Shown in pieces: positions 1-6,827 of a stretch of 12,826 bases of DNA. The notes below the pieces were generated by a model. It searched no databases and was not told where the DNA came from. It was given only the letters and a program-made list of their open reading frames with translations. The translations under genes and the position numbers were made by a program. Within the stretch, counting starts at the first letter, position 1. Each line of letters opens with the position of its first letter. The DNA lies in the NCBI GenBank assembly GCA_934365155.1, contig CAKRMZ010000040.1, positions 1 through 12,826 on the forward strand, in the 5' to 3' direction. Origin of the DNA: an uncultured Eubacteriales bacterium (GTDB lineage Bacteria > Bacillota > Clostridia > Oscillospirales > CAG-272).

Positions 1-220
1 GATGTATACCGTCAAAACTGCATGGAAGCGGCAAAATAATAATGTCCGCGTTTCCAAGCGCGGAGGAGATATCGTCACAGCGGGTGACTTCGCCGAAATC
101 GCCCTGATATTCATTAAAACCGAACAGTGCAACTTCATACCCGTCTGCGGCAAACTCTTTTGCAGTAACTAACTGACGCAGGTCGCCGCCTAAAACGGCA
201 AATTTTAATTCATTTTTCAA
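1..220 (-). CDS. dpaA: Dipicolinate synthase subunit A, N-terminal part (runs off the window)
   Basis: Only the first 73 codons are present; the gene continues beyond position 1. The translation opens with a Rossmann dinucleotide-binding signature (FAVLGGDLRQ, residues 7-16) followed by a typical first alpha-helix and second strand (GYEVALFGF), and then a DIIILPLP segment at about residues 59-66. This combination is characteristic of DpaA/SpoVFA, which with DpaB makes dipicolinic acid from dihydroxy-tetrahydrodipicolinate in the mother cell for export into the forespore core. The start is inferred as TTG at 220: an in-frame TAA lies two codons upstream and no ATG fits. An AAAGGA lies about 11 bases ahead of it, a rather long spacing. 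The ATG at 231-229 is in another frame and stops after six codons. In Bacillus the spoVF operon is SigK-controlled; a CATAnnnTA box lies about 68 bases upstream here. Family assignment is from recognised motifs, not a search. Confidence 0.85.
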   Translation of the reverse strand, partial: MKNELKFAVLGGDLRQLVTAKEFAADGYEVALFGFNEYQGDFGEVTRCDDISSALGNADIIILPLPCSFDGIH

Positions 221-287
221 GGTTTATCATATCCTTTCCGGGTTCCTGTCAGTTGCAAAGGCCGAGGTCGGCCTGCATCTGTAGTAC

Positions 288-296
288 TATCATATG
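288..296 (-). promoter_or_regulatory. Possible SigK-type -10 box for dpaA
   Basis: On the minus strand this reads CATATGATA, which fits the SigK -10 consensus CATAnnnTA. No AC dinucleotide sits 16-17 bases upstream, so the -35 is not matched. The location, about 68 bases before the dpaA TTG, and the known SigK control of dipicolinate synthase in Bacillus make it plausible but unproven. A 7-bp inverted repeat (AGGCCGA/TCGGCCT, 259-274) would lie in the resulting leader. Confidence 0.3.
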
Positions 297-344
297 TAAA
301 AATCCAAATAGAGGACACAGAGAAAAAGCATTTTTAAAACTGGA

Positions 345-371
345 ACCAATGTGGCGCTCAATCATAGAATA
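345..371 (+). promoter_or_regulatory. Candidate SigK promoter for the Cys-rich peptide gene
   Basis: AC at 345-346, a 16-base spacer, then CATAGAATA at 363-371 together match the mother-cell SigK consensus (AC, 16-17 bases, CATAnnnTA). It would give a leader of roughly 90 bases before the ATG at 471. The match is by eye; the -35 element is only two bases, so chance matches are possible. The neighbouring dipicolinate synthase gene makes late mother-cell expression a reasonable inference. Confidence 0.4.
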
Positions 372-470
372 ATAACAGAGATGCAGATGCCGTATCATTA
401 TTGCAAGGCGATATTCGTGTTTGCACGGTTCGGCACAGAGCTCCCTCAAGACGCGAAAGGAGGACATATC

Positions 471-569
471 ATGGGTAACTGCCTTTGCAATCTTTTCAAT
501 GACGATAACCTTTGGATCCTGATCATTGCTTTGATTATCATATTGTTCTGCTGCGGCTGCAACAATTAA
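471..569 (+). CDS. Small Cys-rich single-pass membrane peptide (32 aa)
   Basis: This tiny gene is supported by a near-ideal ribosome binding site (AAAGGAGG at 456-463, seven bases from the ATG) and a strong terminator starting seven bases after the stop codon. The product has a polar N-terminus with a C-x-C pair (Cys4, Cys6), an Asn/Asp stretch, one hydrophobic helix at about residues 14-26 (WILIIALIIILF), and a C-terminal CCGCNN tail (Cys27, 28 and 30). Cysteine clusters thus flank both ends of a single membrane span. Similar very short Asn/Cys-rich hydrophobic proteins occur in spore-forming Firmicutes, in the general style of the YjcZ-type small sporulation proteins, but I cannot assign a named family. 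The same frame stays open back to a GTG at 351, but only the ATG at 471 has a ribosome binding site. Function unknown; a mother-cell or spore-coat location is inferred from the promoter and neighbour. Confidence 0.75.
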   Translation: MGNCLCNLFNDDNLWILIIALIIILFCCGCNN

Positions 570-575
570 GCAGAA

Positions 576-624
576 AGAAAAAACAAATACACCGTCCGAT
601 AAGGACGGTGTATTTGTTTTTTCT
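576..624. terminator. Bidirectional terminator, perfect 22-bp stem
   Basis: The arms 576-597 and 603-624 are perfectly complementary over 22 bp with a five-base loop (GATAA). The stem has a GC core (ACCGTCC/GGACGGT), and its outer part carries six A's on one side and six T's on the other. It therefore works as a rho-independent terminator on either strand, for the small peptide gene ending at 569 and the minus-strand membrane protein gene ending at 633. Confidence 0.9.
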
Positions 625-632
625 TATTAAAA

Positions 633-1376
633 TTAAATGGAATCCTTGGCGGTATTCAACCGGCAAAAATGAAGGACCCATACACGCGATAAAAAGAGGA
701 TGATATACCATTCCAATAAAATGAAGAGCAACGGACCGAAGATGCTGAACCATTCATGAATATTGGCAGGAAGAATGTTTTTGCCGCTTTGATACAACTC
801 AATTGCTATTACCGCTACGGAATAAATGTGATCCGCAATCGGAAATGCGACCAAAATGAGAACGGTAATCAAAAGCATGTTACGTAAAAGCTTTTTTTCC
901 GCTGTATTGCAGGGAAAAGCAAAGGTCATGTTGCGTTTTGCTGCAGTGCCTCGAAAGAAAAACATGACAGCTACGGCGAAAAGAGACAGACATAAATAAA
1001 TAACAAAACTAAACAGCGCGGCATAAGTGTCGGCGGGCGTTTTTTGAATTAGCTGCGGGTAACAAACGGCAGCGAAAAAGGATGTGAACGATGTCAGAAT
1101 CAGAAAACAGAATGCCGAGAGCAGTGCGGTAACAGCCAACTTGGTATTTTTTCGGCAAGTCAGCGAAAAACCGATGCTCGCAATGCAGAGAGAGACAGAC
1201 AGAATGTTTAAAATATTATCGGCAATCTGAATCAATTTGCAAAAGATGCCTGCATCAATATCTCCGTCATAATGGGCCCAAAGCGGAAACAGAACCAGAT
1301 AACGCAACAGAGGAAAAACAATTAAAAAAATCAATGTGATAAGCAGATAACGGGGAAAAAAACGGGAAGTTTTCAT
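633..1376 (-). CDS. Six-helix integral membrane protein, unknown function
   Basis: The 247-residue product is very hydrophobic, with about six predicted membrane helices at roughly residues 9-31, 48-71, 79-103, 115-138, 164-190 and 207-230, and short basic loops. I do not recognise the family. Helices 1 and 5 resemble each other (LLITLIFLIVFPL near the N-terminus, LLITVLILVAFPI near residue 170), which hints at an internal duplication. I chose ATG at 1376 as start because it begins the typical MKTSRF signal-anchor-like sequence. The frame stays open upstream to a TTG at 1430, which would add 18 polar residues. Neither start has a convincing ribosome binding site (GCGAG lies close to the ATG), so the start is uncertain. 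The gene follows the M14-like gene in the same direction with a gap of about 120 bases, and may share its transcript. It converges on the terminator at 576-624. Confidence 0.7.
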   Translation of the reverse strand: MKTSRFFPRYLLITLIFLIVFPLLRYLVLFPLWAHYDGDIDAGIFCKLIQIADNILNILSVSLCIASIGFSLTCRKNTKLAVTALLSAFCFLILTSFTSFFAAVCYPQLIQKTPADTYAALFSFVIYLCLSLFAVAVMFFFRGTAAKRNMTFAFPCNTAEKKLLRNMLLITVLILVAFPIADHIYSVAVIAIELYQSGKNILPANIHEWFSIFGPLLFILLEWYIILFLSRVWVLHFCRLNTAKDSI

Positions 1377-1414
1377 GGCAACTCGCTTTCTGTTTTTCTG
1401 GATGAATGAAGGTA

Positions 1415-1429
1415 TGCCGCTTTGCGGCA
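1415..1429 (-). other. Small GC hairpin ahead of the membrane protein gene
   Basis: TGCCGC-TTT-GCGGCA is a perfect 6-bp inverted repeat with a three-base loop, about 40 bases before the chosen ATG of the minus-strand membrane protein. It lacks a U-run on the minus strand, so it is not a normal terminator for the M14-like gene upstream. It could be a leader hairpin or chance. Confidence 0.3.
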
Positions 1430-1497
1430 AATAATCATTTTCATTCTATACTATAGAGAAAGCAAAATTGTGTCTGAAATGTAAATTTTCACATTGA

Positions 1498-2361
1498 TTA
1501 TAAAATCGGCGAGGTAAAAAAGAGTTCACGCAATGACATGTATTGGCGGGATGCGTCGGATGCGCCATCGTTCTCTGTTCTGCCGGAATGAATCCCGAGC
1601 GCCGGAGCACAGCACTCGGAAACGAACCATCGGCATAAGCCGCGGCATTCATCCGAAAGTTCCATTTTTGAAACGGGAAGATGAGAACGCGCTCCGAGAA
1701 TCCGGGCAAGCGACAGGCTGTTGTCCTCACAGTAGCGAATGGATCGGTTTTGTGTTCCGAGTGCGAGCAGCAGAGATATTTTCTGGGAGAGTGTTTGCTG
1801 CCGAATGAACCGGCACAGTGCGGAGCTTTCCGGCTCGCTTTCCGGATATTCTCCGGCAATGCTGCCTTGGGGAGGGCTGGCAAGCTCCGGTGATGTATAA
1901 TTTTGTGGATAGTTGGAGCCGATGTCTACTCCCCGGGCATTTCCGATCCATTCGGAAAAATCGCTTTGTTGTCGGTTAATTCGCAATTGACGGTCATAAA
2001 GCAGATGGGTGGGAGAGGGTCCTTGCGATGCGATCATGTTCCCGTCCGGATTCGGCATCGGAATGATGAATATACTGCGGGTATTAAACAAAAAGCCGGT
2101 ATCAATGTGAAAAATTTGTTTTTTTTCTTGGTAAAATTGCAGATATTCCCGAACAAAGCACATCAGTATTTCCGTGGATAATCCCTCTGTTCCCCTTTGC
2201 CCCCCGATATACATAACGCTTTTACTTCCGCGGCCGAGAATCAGGGCCGGAATTTCACGGGAAAGCATGGTTTTTCCGATGGTAACAGTTTCAAGATACG
2301 GATGCTTGTCTTTTAATTCGTATATTTCACGTTGTAATATTTCATAGTTATAAGACTTCAT
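1498..2361 (-). CDS. M14-family carboxypeptidase homologue, probably catalytically dead
   Basis: The 287-residue product follows the M14 zinc carboxypeptidase layout, closest in style to bacterial gamma-D-glutamyl-diaminopimelate peptidases. It has an N-terminal YNYEILQREIYEL helix, a GGQRGTE segment (53-59), PNPDG (103-107), LRINR (126-130), GVDIGSNYP (144-152), a YPESEPES stretch (172-179) and a final GIHSGRTEN strand (256-264). Normal family members need His-x-x-Glu, Asn-Arg, a second His and a catalytic Glu. By alignment to those motifs the first zinc His is Arg56, Asn-Arg is Gly148-Ser149, the second zinc His is Ala200, and the catalytic Glu is His258. Only the zinc Glu (Glu59) remains. 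The reading frame is intact, so this looks like a maintained pseudo-enzyme, perhaps a peptidoglycan-peptide binder. There is no signal peptide. The ATG start has CGGAG about 11 bases ahead and diverges from lexA. Confidence 0.75.
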   Translation of the reverse strand: MKSYNYEILQREIYELKDKHPYLETVTIGKTMLSREIPALILGRGSKSVMYIGGQRGTEGLSTEILMCFVREYLQFYQEKKQIFHIDTGFLFNTRSIFIIPMPNPDGNMIASQGPSPTHLLYDRQLRINRQQSDFSEWIGNARGVDIGSNYPQNYTSPELASPPQGSIAGEYPESEPESSALCRFIRQQTLSQKISLLLALGTQNRSIRYCEDNSLSLARILGARSHLPVSKMELSDECRGLCRWFVSECCAPALGIHSGRTENDGASDASRQYMSLRELFFTSPIL

Positions 2362-2395
2362 TTTATGATTGACTCCGAAAAAATCAGTTTAATTT

Positions 2396-2404
2396 TATTT
2401 TATG
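2396..2404 (-). promoter_or_regulatory. Possible sporulation-type -10 box for the M14-like gene
   Basis: On the minus strand this reads CATAAAATA, fitting CATAnnnTA, about 35 bases before the M14-like ATG at 2361. No AC lies 16-17 bases upstream. The region is very AT-rich, so a chance match is quite likely. Confidence 0.2.
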
Positions 2405-2457
2405 CGGAAGCGTAAAAAAAAGACGTTGTTTTTTGTAATATAAAAAAATAAAAAATC

Positions 2458-2471
2458 AGAACATTTGTTTG
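2458..2471. promoter_or_regulatory. LexA box (SOS operator)
   Basis: AGAACATTTGTTTG matches the Gram-positive SOS operator CGAACRNRYGTTYG at 12 of 14 positions, including the GAAC and GTTYG cores. It overlaps the -35 of the lexA promoter, so bound LexA would block RNA polymerase: classic autoregulation. It also lies in the shared region upstream of the divergent M14-like gene, but about 97 bases from that start. Confidence 0.8.
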
Positions 2472-2497
2472 CATTTTTTAAATCTTTGTGTTACACT
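2469..2497 (+). promoter_or_regulatory. SigA-type promoter of lexA
   Basis: TTGCAT at 2469-2474 and TACACT at 2492-2497 are separated by exactly 17 bases. The -35 overlaps the right half of the LexA box. A strong Shine-Dalgarno (AGGGGGT, 2515-2521) follows, eight bases from the lexA ATG. Confidence 0.7.
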
Positions 2498-2528
2498 GAA
2501 TATAAAGTCTATATAGGGGGTAATCGGA

Positions 2529-3137
2529 ATGATTGCATTAACCGAAAAAGAAAAGGTAATTTATGATTATATTATTGCAACGATCCGACAGGAAGGTTAT
2601 TCTCCCTCGGTGCGGGATATTCGAGTAGCGCTGGATATTAAAAGCACCTCCACAGTGCATAAATATTTATCCAGTTTGGAAAGCAAGGGATATATTCAAA
2701 AAGAGCAGGGGAAATCGCGTACGCTGCGTGTGGAGCAGCCGGAATCCCGGATGGGTTCTACGCTGAAGGTCCCGCTGCTTGGTCAGGTGACGGCAGGAAC
2801 TCCCATTTTGGCGGTGGAAAACCATGAGGGATATATTGATTTTCCGGTAATGGGAAAGTCTTATCTGCGGAACCATCTTTTTGCATTGCATGTGCGCGGG
2901 GAAAGCATGATTGAAGCCGGGATTATGGACGGCGATTTGATCATTGTGGAAAAAACAAACTATGCGGAAAACGGAACCATTGTAGTTGCGATGATCGGCG
3001 ACGAGGCAACCGTAAAAACCTTTTATAAAGAAAACGGACATTTTCGGCTGCAGCCCGAAAATGAAACCATGGAGCCGATTATCGTGAATGAGGTTTATAT
3101 TTTGGGCAGAGTGGTTGCCAATTTGCGCTATTATTAA
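2529..3137 (+). CDS. lexA: SOS repressor LexA
   Basis: LexA represses DNA-damage genes and cleaves itself when bound to RecA filaments. The 202-residue length is normal. The N-terminal winged helix-turn-helix covers about residues 1-66, with the recognition region SVRDIRVALDIKSTSTVHKYL typical of Firmicutes LexA/DinR. The C-terminal S24 peptidase domain has the Ala89-Gly90 cleavage site (QVTAG), the catalytic Ser126 in HVRGESM and Lys163 in EATVKTF, all in expected spacing. The ATG at 2529 is supported by an AGGGGG ribosome binding site. A LexA box overlaps its promoter, so it should regulate itself. It is the first gene of a plus-strand block that continues after a 28-base gap with a TIM-barrel protein, then radC, uvrB and uvrA, with no obvious terminator between them. 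Confidence 0.96.
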   Translation: MIALTEKEKVIYDYIIATIRQEGYSPSVRDIRVALDIKSTSTVHKYLSSLESKGYIQKEQGKSRTLRVEQPESRMGSTLKVPLLGQVTAGTPILAVENHEGYIDFPVMGKSYLRNHLFALHVRGESMIEAGIMDGDLIIVEKTNYAENGTIVVAMIGDEATVKTFYKENGHFRLQPENETMEPIIVNEVYILGRVVANLRYY

Positions 3138-3165
3138 ATCCAAACGGGAATGAGATCGTTGCGAG

Positions 3166-3972
3166 ATGAACAATAAAATTTTGTGCTCAACCGGAGCATT
3201 AATCGGAAAGGTCAACGGATTTGATCATACCATTGCAATCCGTTACCGGCGGGAAATTATATGCGACGGATTTGAATTAATGGTTTTGCCGGCGTGGTAT
3301 GGCCGTTTTGACTCGATCGCCGGAGATTTTGAGCGTGCCGATATGCAGTTTGATGTATTGCATATTGAAAAGGAAATCGGCATGATACTGAGCCTCGGCG
3401 GAGAAGAGAGTCAACACGGGATTGAACTGTTTTGTGAAAATTGCCGCTTGGCGAAAATGGTGGGCGCGCGCAAGGTCGTTCTGCATTTATGGGGCGGAGC
3501 GCCGTCTGACAGCCATTTTGAAAAAAATTTAGCGGCATATCCGAAGCTTTGTGAAATTGCCGAACAGGCGGGAATTCTTCTTACCGTGGAAAATATTCCG
3601 TGCACGACATACGATCCGATGAGGATTTTTCATCGGATTATTCAACAAAATCCCGATGTGCGTTTTACATTCGACACCCGATTCGGTGCGTTTCACAAGC
3701 AGCTTTTTGATATGATTGACGACGCGGATATTTTCCCGCGCGTTGCGCATATGCATATCAGCGATTACGGCGGAAACGGGATGGAATGGGGAAAGATCCG
3801 CCCGATTTTGCATCCGACAGAGGGGGTCATTCCCTTTGAAGATTTTTTTGCGGCTTTAAAACCGCGCTATTTTGGATCGATTACTTTAGAGTCGCCCGTG
3901 ATGTATGAGGGTGGACACGATATTGCAAAACTGAATCAGTCATTGTCATATATACGGGAACATATGTGTTAA
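3166..3972 (+). CDS. TIM-barrel metalloprotein (sugar isomerase / endonuclease IV superfamily)
   Basis: The 268-residue product belongs to the xylose isomerase-like/AP endonuclease 2 superfamily, which includes sugar-phosphate isomerases, epimerases and endonuclease IV. Candidate metal or catalytic residues on barrel strands are visible: His66 (VLHIE), His107 (VVLHLWG), Glu142 (LTVENIP), Asp170 (FTFDTRFG), His195 and His197 (HMHISDYGG), His216 (LHPTEG) and Glu242 (ITLESP). Glu142/Asp170/His197/Glu242 alone would fit an isomerase; the extra His residues at 66, 107 and 216 recall the endonuclease IV tri-metal site. In endonuclease IV a His follows the Asp by three residues; here that position is Phe173. 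The ATG is the first possible start after an in-frame TGA and has only a weak ribosome binding site (GCGAG). It sits between lexA and radC, so a DNA-repair role is an inference from context; substrate unknown. Confidence 0.8.
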   Translation: MNNKILCSTGALIGKVNGFDHTIAIRYRREIICDGFELMVLPAWYGRFDSIAGDFERADMQFDVLHIEKEIGMILSLGGEESQHGIELFCENCRLAKMVGARKVVLHLWGGAPSDSHFEKNLAAYPKLCEIAEQAGILLTVENIPCTTYDPMRIFHRIIQQNPDVRFTFDTRFGAFHKQLFDMIDDADIFPRVAHMHISDYGGNGMEWGKIRPILHPTEGVIPFEDFFAALKPRYFGSITLESPVMYEGGHDIAKLNQSLSYIREHMC

Positions 3973-4021
3973 GCATTTGATATATAAAGATATATTTTCA
4001 TAAAAGATTTGAGGACAAGAC

Positions 4022-4732
4022 ATGCCAAAAGATGACAACTGCGTTCATAAGGATCATCGGAAGCGGATGAAAACGAATTTTGTTCATTCCGGTGCCGATG
4101 CTTTTGAGACGCATCAGTTGCTGGAGATGTTGCTGTTTTATGCGATTCCGCAAAAGGATACCAATCCTTTAGCACATGATCTGCTGCAAAACTTCGGTTC
4201 CCTAAATTCGGTGTTGAATGCCGATTACGAAAGCCTTACCCAGTTGTGCGGTGTTAAAGAGAATACGGCAGTACTTTTAAAGCTGATTTTCGCCTTAGCG
4301 AGACGCAGTGAACAGGAAAAACTTTCACATTGTGATATTCACAGCGATTTTGATTCGGTCGGCGAATTTCTTGTTCGGCAATATCGGTTGTTAGACAAAG
4401 AGCTTGTGTATTTGCTGCTGTTTGACAATTCCCGCCGAATGTTCGGTGTTCATCAAATCCATGAGGGCTCTGTAAATTCGGCGATGGTGGATCATCAAAA
4501 AATTGCAAAGCTTGCATTGATGAGAAACGCCGCCGGTATTGTGCTTGCCCATAACCATCCGGGCGGAGTGCCGATTCCCTCCGGAGATGATACCCGTACA
4601 ACGAGAGCGCTTGGCGCTTTGTTTTCCGCACTCGGAATTCCGCTGCTTGATCATTATGTTGTTGCCGGTAACCGGTATTACGGAATTGTCAGCGGGAAAA
4701 GCGGGGATCTCGGCAGAGATGACTTATTATGA
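4022..4732 (+). CDS. radC: RadC family JAMM-domain protein
   Basis: The 236-residue length matches RadC. The N-terminal half (about 1-95) is the helical region with helix-hairpin-helix-like segments (LLQNFGSLNSVLNA, LCGVKENTAVLLKL). The C-terminal half is a JAB1/MPN metalloprotease-like domain with the JAMM signature: Glu148 in HEGSVNS, His177 and His179 in LAHNHPGG, and Asp190 in PSGDDTRTT. All predicted zinc ligands are kept. RadC is associated with DNA repair and often with mobile elements, but its biochemical role is unsettled. GAGGA at 4011-4015 lies six bases ahead of the ATG. It is 49 bases downstream of the TIM-barrel gene and 108 bases upstream of uvrB, probably on the SOS transcript that starts at lexA. 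Confidence 0.94.
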   Translation: MPKDDNCVHKDHRKRMKTNFVHSGADAFETHQLLEMLLFYAIPQKDTNPLAHDLLQNFGSLNSVLNADYESLTQLCGVKENTAVLLKLIFALARRSEQEKLSHCDIHSDFDSVGEFLVRQYRLLDKELVYLLLFDNSRRMFGVHQIHEGSVNSAMVDHQKIAKLALMRNAAGIVLAHNHPGGVPIPSGDDTRTTRALGALFSALGIPLLDHYVVAGNRYYGIVSGKSGDLGRDDLL

Positions 4733-4840
4733 ATTCATAAATATATTACATAAGTATGGCACGACAGTACGATACTAAAAGCAATGCCTATGCAAATCGT
4801 AAGAGCGGCGCGGCCGCCTTGTAATACCCGGAGGACAGTA

Positions 4841-6811
4841 ATGGAAACAACCCCCTTTATTCTGCACAGTAAATATCAACCGACCGGAGATCAGCCGCAG
4901 GCCATAGAAGCACTCCTTCAGGGAATTCGTGCGGGTATGCCGATGCAGACTTTGCTCGGTGTTACCGGTTCGGGAAAAACTTTTACTATGGCGAATGTGA
5001 TTGCAAAGCTCAACCGTCCTACGTTGGTGCTTGCCCACAATAAAACACTGGCGGCACAGCTTTGTGAGGAGTTGCGTGAATTTTTTCCGGAGAATGCGGT
5101 AGAGTATTTTGTATCTTATTATGATTATTATCAGCCGGAGGCGTATATTCCGGGAAAAGATATGTATATCGAAAAGGATGCAATGATCAATGATGAGATT
5201 GACAAGCTTCGCCATAGTGCAACCTCGGCTCTGTTTGAACGCAGAGATGTGATTATTGTATCCAGCGTTTCCTGCATTTACAGCCTCGGTGATCCCGCAG
5301 AATACAGCAGTCTTGTTTTATCGGTGCGTCCCGGAATGTCAATGACACGGGAAGAGCTGATTTCCGGATTGGTGAGTATTCAATATGACAGGAACGACAT
5401 CGACTTTAAGCGAAATACGTTTCGGGTGCGTGGAGACGTTGTGGAAATTTTACCGTCCTCTTCCGGGGAGCGTGCCGTTCGAGTGGAATTTTTCGGGGAT
5501 GAAGTGGACCGAGTGTCCGAGATTAATATTGTTACCGGAGAAGTGTTGGCAAATCTTCATTATGCCGCGATTTATCCGGCAACCCATTATGCGGTATCGC
5601 CGGAAAAACGGGATGCCGCTTTGGCTGAAATTGAGCAGGAAATGATCGAACGGGTGGAATATTTCCGCTCGATGGGAAAGCTGATTGAAGCCCAGCGAAT
5701 TGAGGAACGGACACGCTATGATTTGGAGATGTTGCGTGAGGTCGGCTTTTGCTCCGGCGTGGAAAACTATTCCCGCATCTTATCGGGACGCAAGCCGGGT
5801 TCCACACCGTATACATTGTTAGATTATTTTCCGAAAGATTACTTGATGTTTATTGACGAGTCGCATGTGACAATTCCGCAGATCCGCGGAATGAGCGGCG
5901 GAGATCGTGCGCGCAAACAGAATTTGATTGAATACGGTTTTCGGCTGCCCAGCGCCTACGATAACCGTCCGCTGTTTTTTGATGAATTTGAGAAGCGCAT
6001 TCATCAGGCGGTGTTTGTCAGTGCGACTCCGGGGGATTATGAAAAGAGCCATTCTTCTCAGCTTGTAGAACAAATTATTCGTCCGACAGGGTTGATTGAC
6101 CCCAAGGTTACGGTCAAGCCGACGAAATTCCAAATGGAGGATCTCCTTTCGGAAATACGGACGCGTACCGAGCGGAATGAAAGAACCTTAGTTACCACGT
6201 TGACCAAAAAAATGGCAGAAGACCTGACAGAGTATTTGCGTACCAACGGAGTTCGGGTACAGTATATTCACCATTCGGTAGAAACCCTGGAACGGGCACA
6301 GATTATTCGGGATATGCGGCTCGGGGTTTTTGATGTATTGGTCGGAATCAATTTGCTGCGAGAAGGGCTCGATTTGCCGGAAGTTTCGCTGGTAGCCATA
6401 TTGGATGCGGATAAGGAGGGCTTTTTGCGTTCGGCAACCTCGTTGATTCAGACCATCGGACGTGCTGCCCGGAATGTCAAAGGGGAAGTCATTATGTATG
6501 CAGACCAGTGCACCGCGTCTATGCAGACGGCGATTGACGAAACGGAACGCCGCCGAAAAATACAGAGCGAATACAACCTCCGCCACGGGATTGTACCGCG
6601 ATCCATTCAGAAAGAAGTACGCGACTTGATTGAGATTGCAGACCGTGAGACGGAAAAAACAGGCAAAGACATTTCTGAAAAGCCAATGAGCGCCGCACAG
6701 AAGAACACAATGATTGAGCGTTTAACCAAAGAAATGAAAGCGGCTGCCGCCGCGCTTGATTTTGAACGTGCGGCGAGCCTTCGTGATAAGATTGCAAAAA
6801 TGAGACAGTGA
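4841..6811 (+). CDS. uvrB: Excinuclease ABC subunit B
   Basis: UvrB is the damage-verifying helicase-like subunit of nucleotide excision repair; it is loaded by UvrA and then binds UvrC. The 656-residue product begins METTPFILHSKYQPTGDQPQ, the usual UvrB N-terminus. Walker A GVTGSGKT is at 40-47, the beta-hairpin VSYYDYYQPEAYIP at 91-104, Walker B DESH at 339-342, the TTLTKKMAEDLTEYL segment near 452-466, motif VI QTIGRAARN at 537-545, and the C-terminal UVR helical hairpin at about 622-656. The frame is open back to 4784, but the ATG at 4841 has GGAGG at 4830-4834 with a six-base spacer and matches the family start, so the 19 extra residues were dropped. The gap to radC is 108 bases and could hold a weak internal promoter. 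uvrA follows after 16 bases. Confidence 0.97.
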   Translation: METTPFILHSKYQPTGDQPQAIEALLQGIRAGMPMQTLLGVTGSGKTFTMANVIAKLNRPTLVLAHNKTLAAQLCEELREFFPENAVEYFVSYYDYYQPEAYIPGKDMYIEKDAMINDEIDKLRHSATSALFERRDVIIVSSVSCIYSLGDPAEYSSLVLSVRPGMSMTREELISGLVSIQYDRNDIDFKRNTFRVRGDVVEILPSSSGERAVRVEFFGDEVDRVSEINIVTGEVLANLHYAAIYPATHYAVSPEKRDAALAEIEQEMIERVEYFRSMGKLIEAQRIEERTRYDLEMLREVGFCSGVENYSRILSGRKPGSTPYTLLDYFPKDYLMFIDESHVTIPQIRGMSGGDRARKQNLIEYGFRLPSAYDNRPLFFDEFEKRIHQAVFVSATPGDYEKSHSSQLVEQIIRPTGLIDPKVTVKPTKFQMEDLLSEIRTRTERNERTLVTTLTKKMAEDLTEYLRTNGVRVQYIHHSVETLERAQIIRDMRLGVFDVLVGINLLREGLDLPEVSLVAILDADKEGFLRSATSLIQTIGRAARNVKGEVIMYADQCTASMQTAIDETERRRKIQSEYNLRHGIVPRSIQKEVRDLIEIADRETEKTGKDISEKPMSAAQKNTMIERLTKEMKAAAAALDFERAASLRDKIAKMRQ

Positions 6812-6827
6812 GGCATAAGCAAAGACC

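Noticed and set aside
341..353. GAACCAATGTGG as a second LexA box
   Set aside because: Only the left half matches; the right half lacks GTTC/GTTT, and the neighbouring genes are sporulation-type.
249..467. 72-codon open frame on the minus strand between dpaA and the small peptide gene
   Set aside because: It overlaps the leader, promoter-like element and ribosome binding site of the small peptide gene, has no ribosome binding site of its own and its product resembles no family I know.
1377..1446. A 23-codon leader-type open frame (starting ATGAAAATG) whose stop overlaps the ATG of the minus-strand membrane protein
   Set aside because: The TGA/ATG overlap is suggestive of coupling, but no ribosome binding site precedes it and the peptide has no recognisable attenuator features.
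4733..4840. Possible internal promoter before uvrB (TTACAT, 16 bases, TACGAT) and the GGCGCGGCCGCC palindrome
   Set aside because: Both promoter boxes are poor matches, there is no LexA box, and the short GC palindrome lacks a U-run; not enough to call either a promoter or a terminator.
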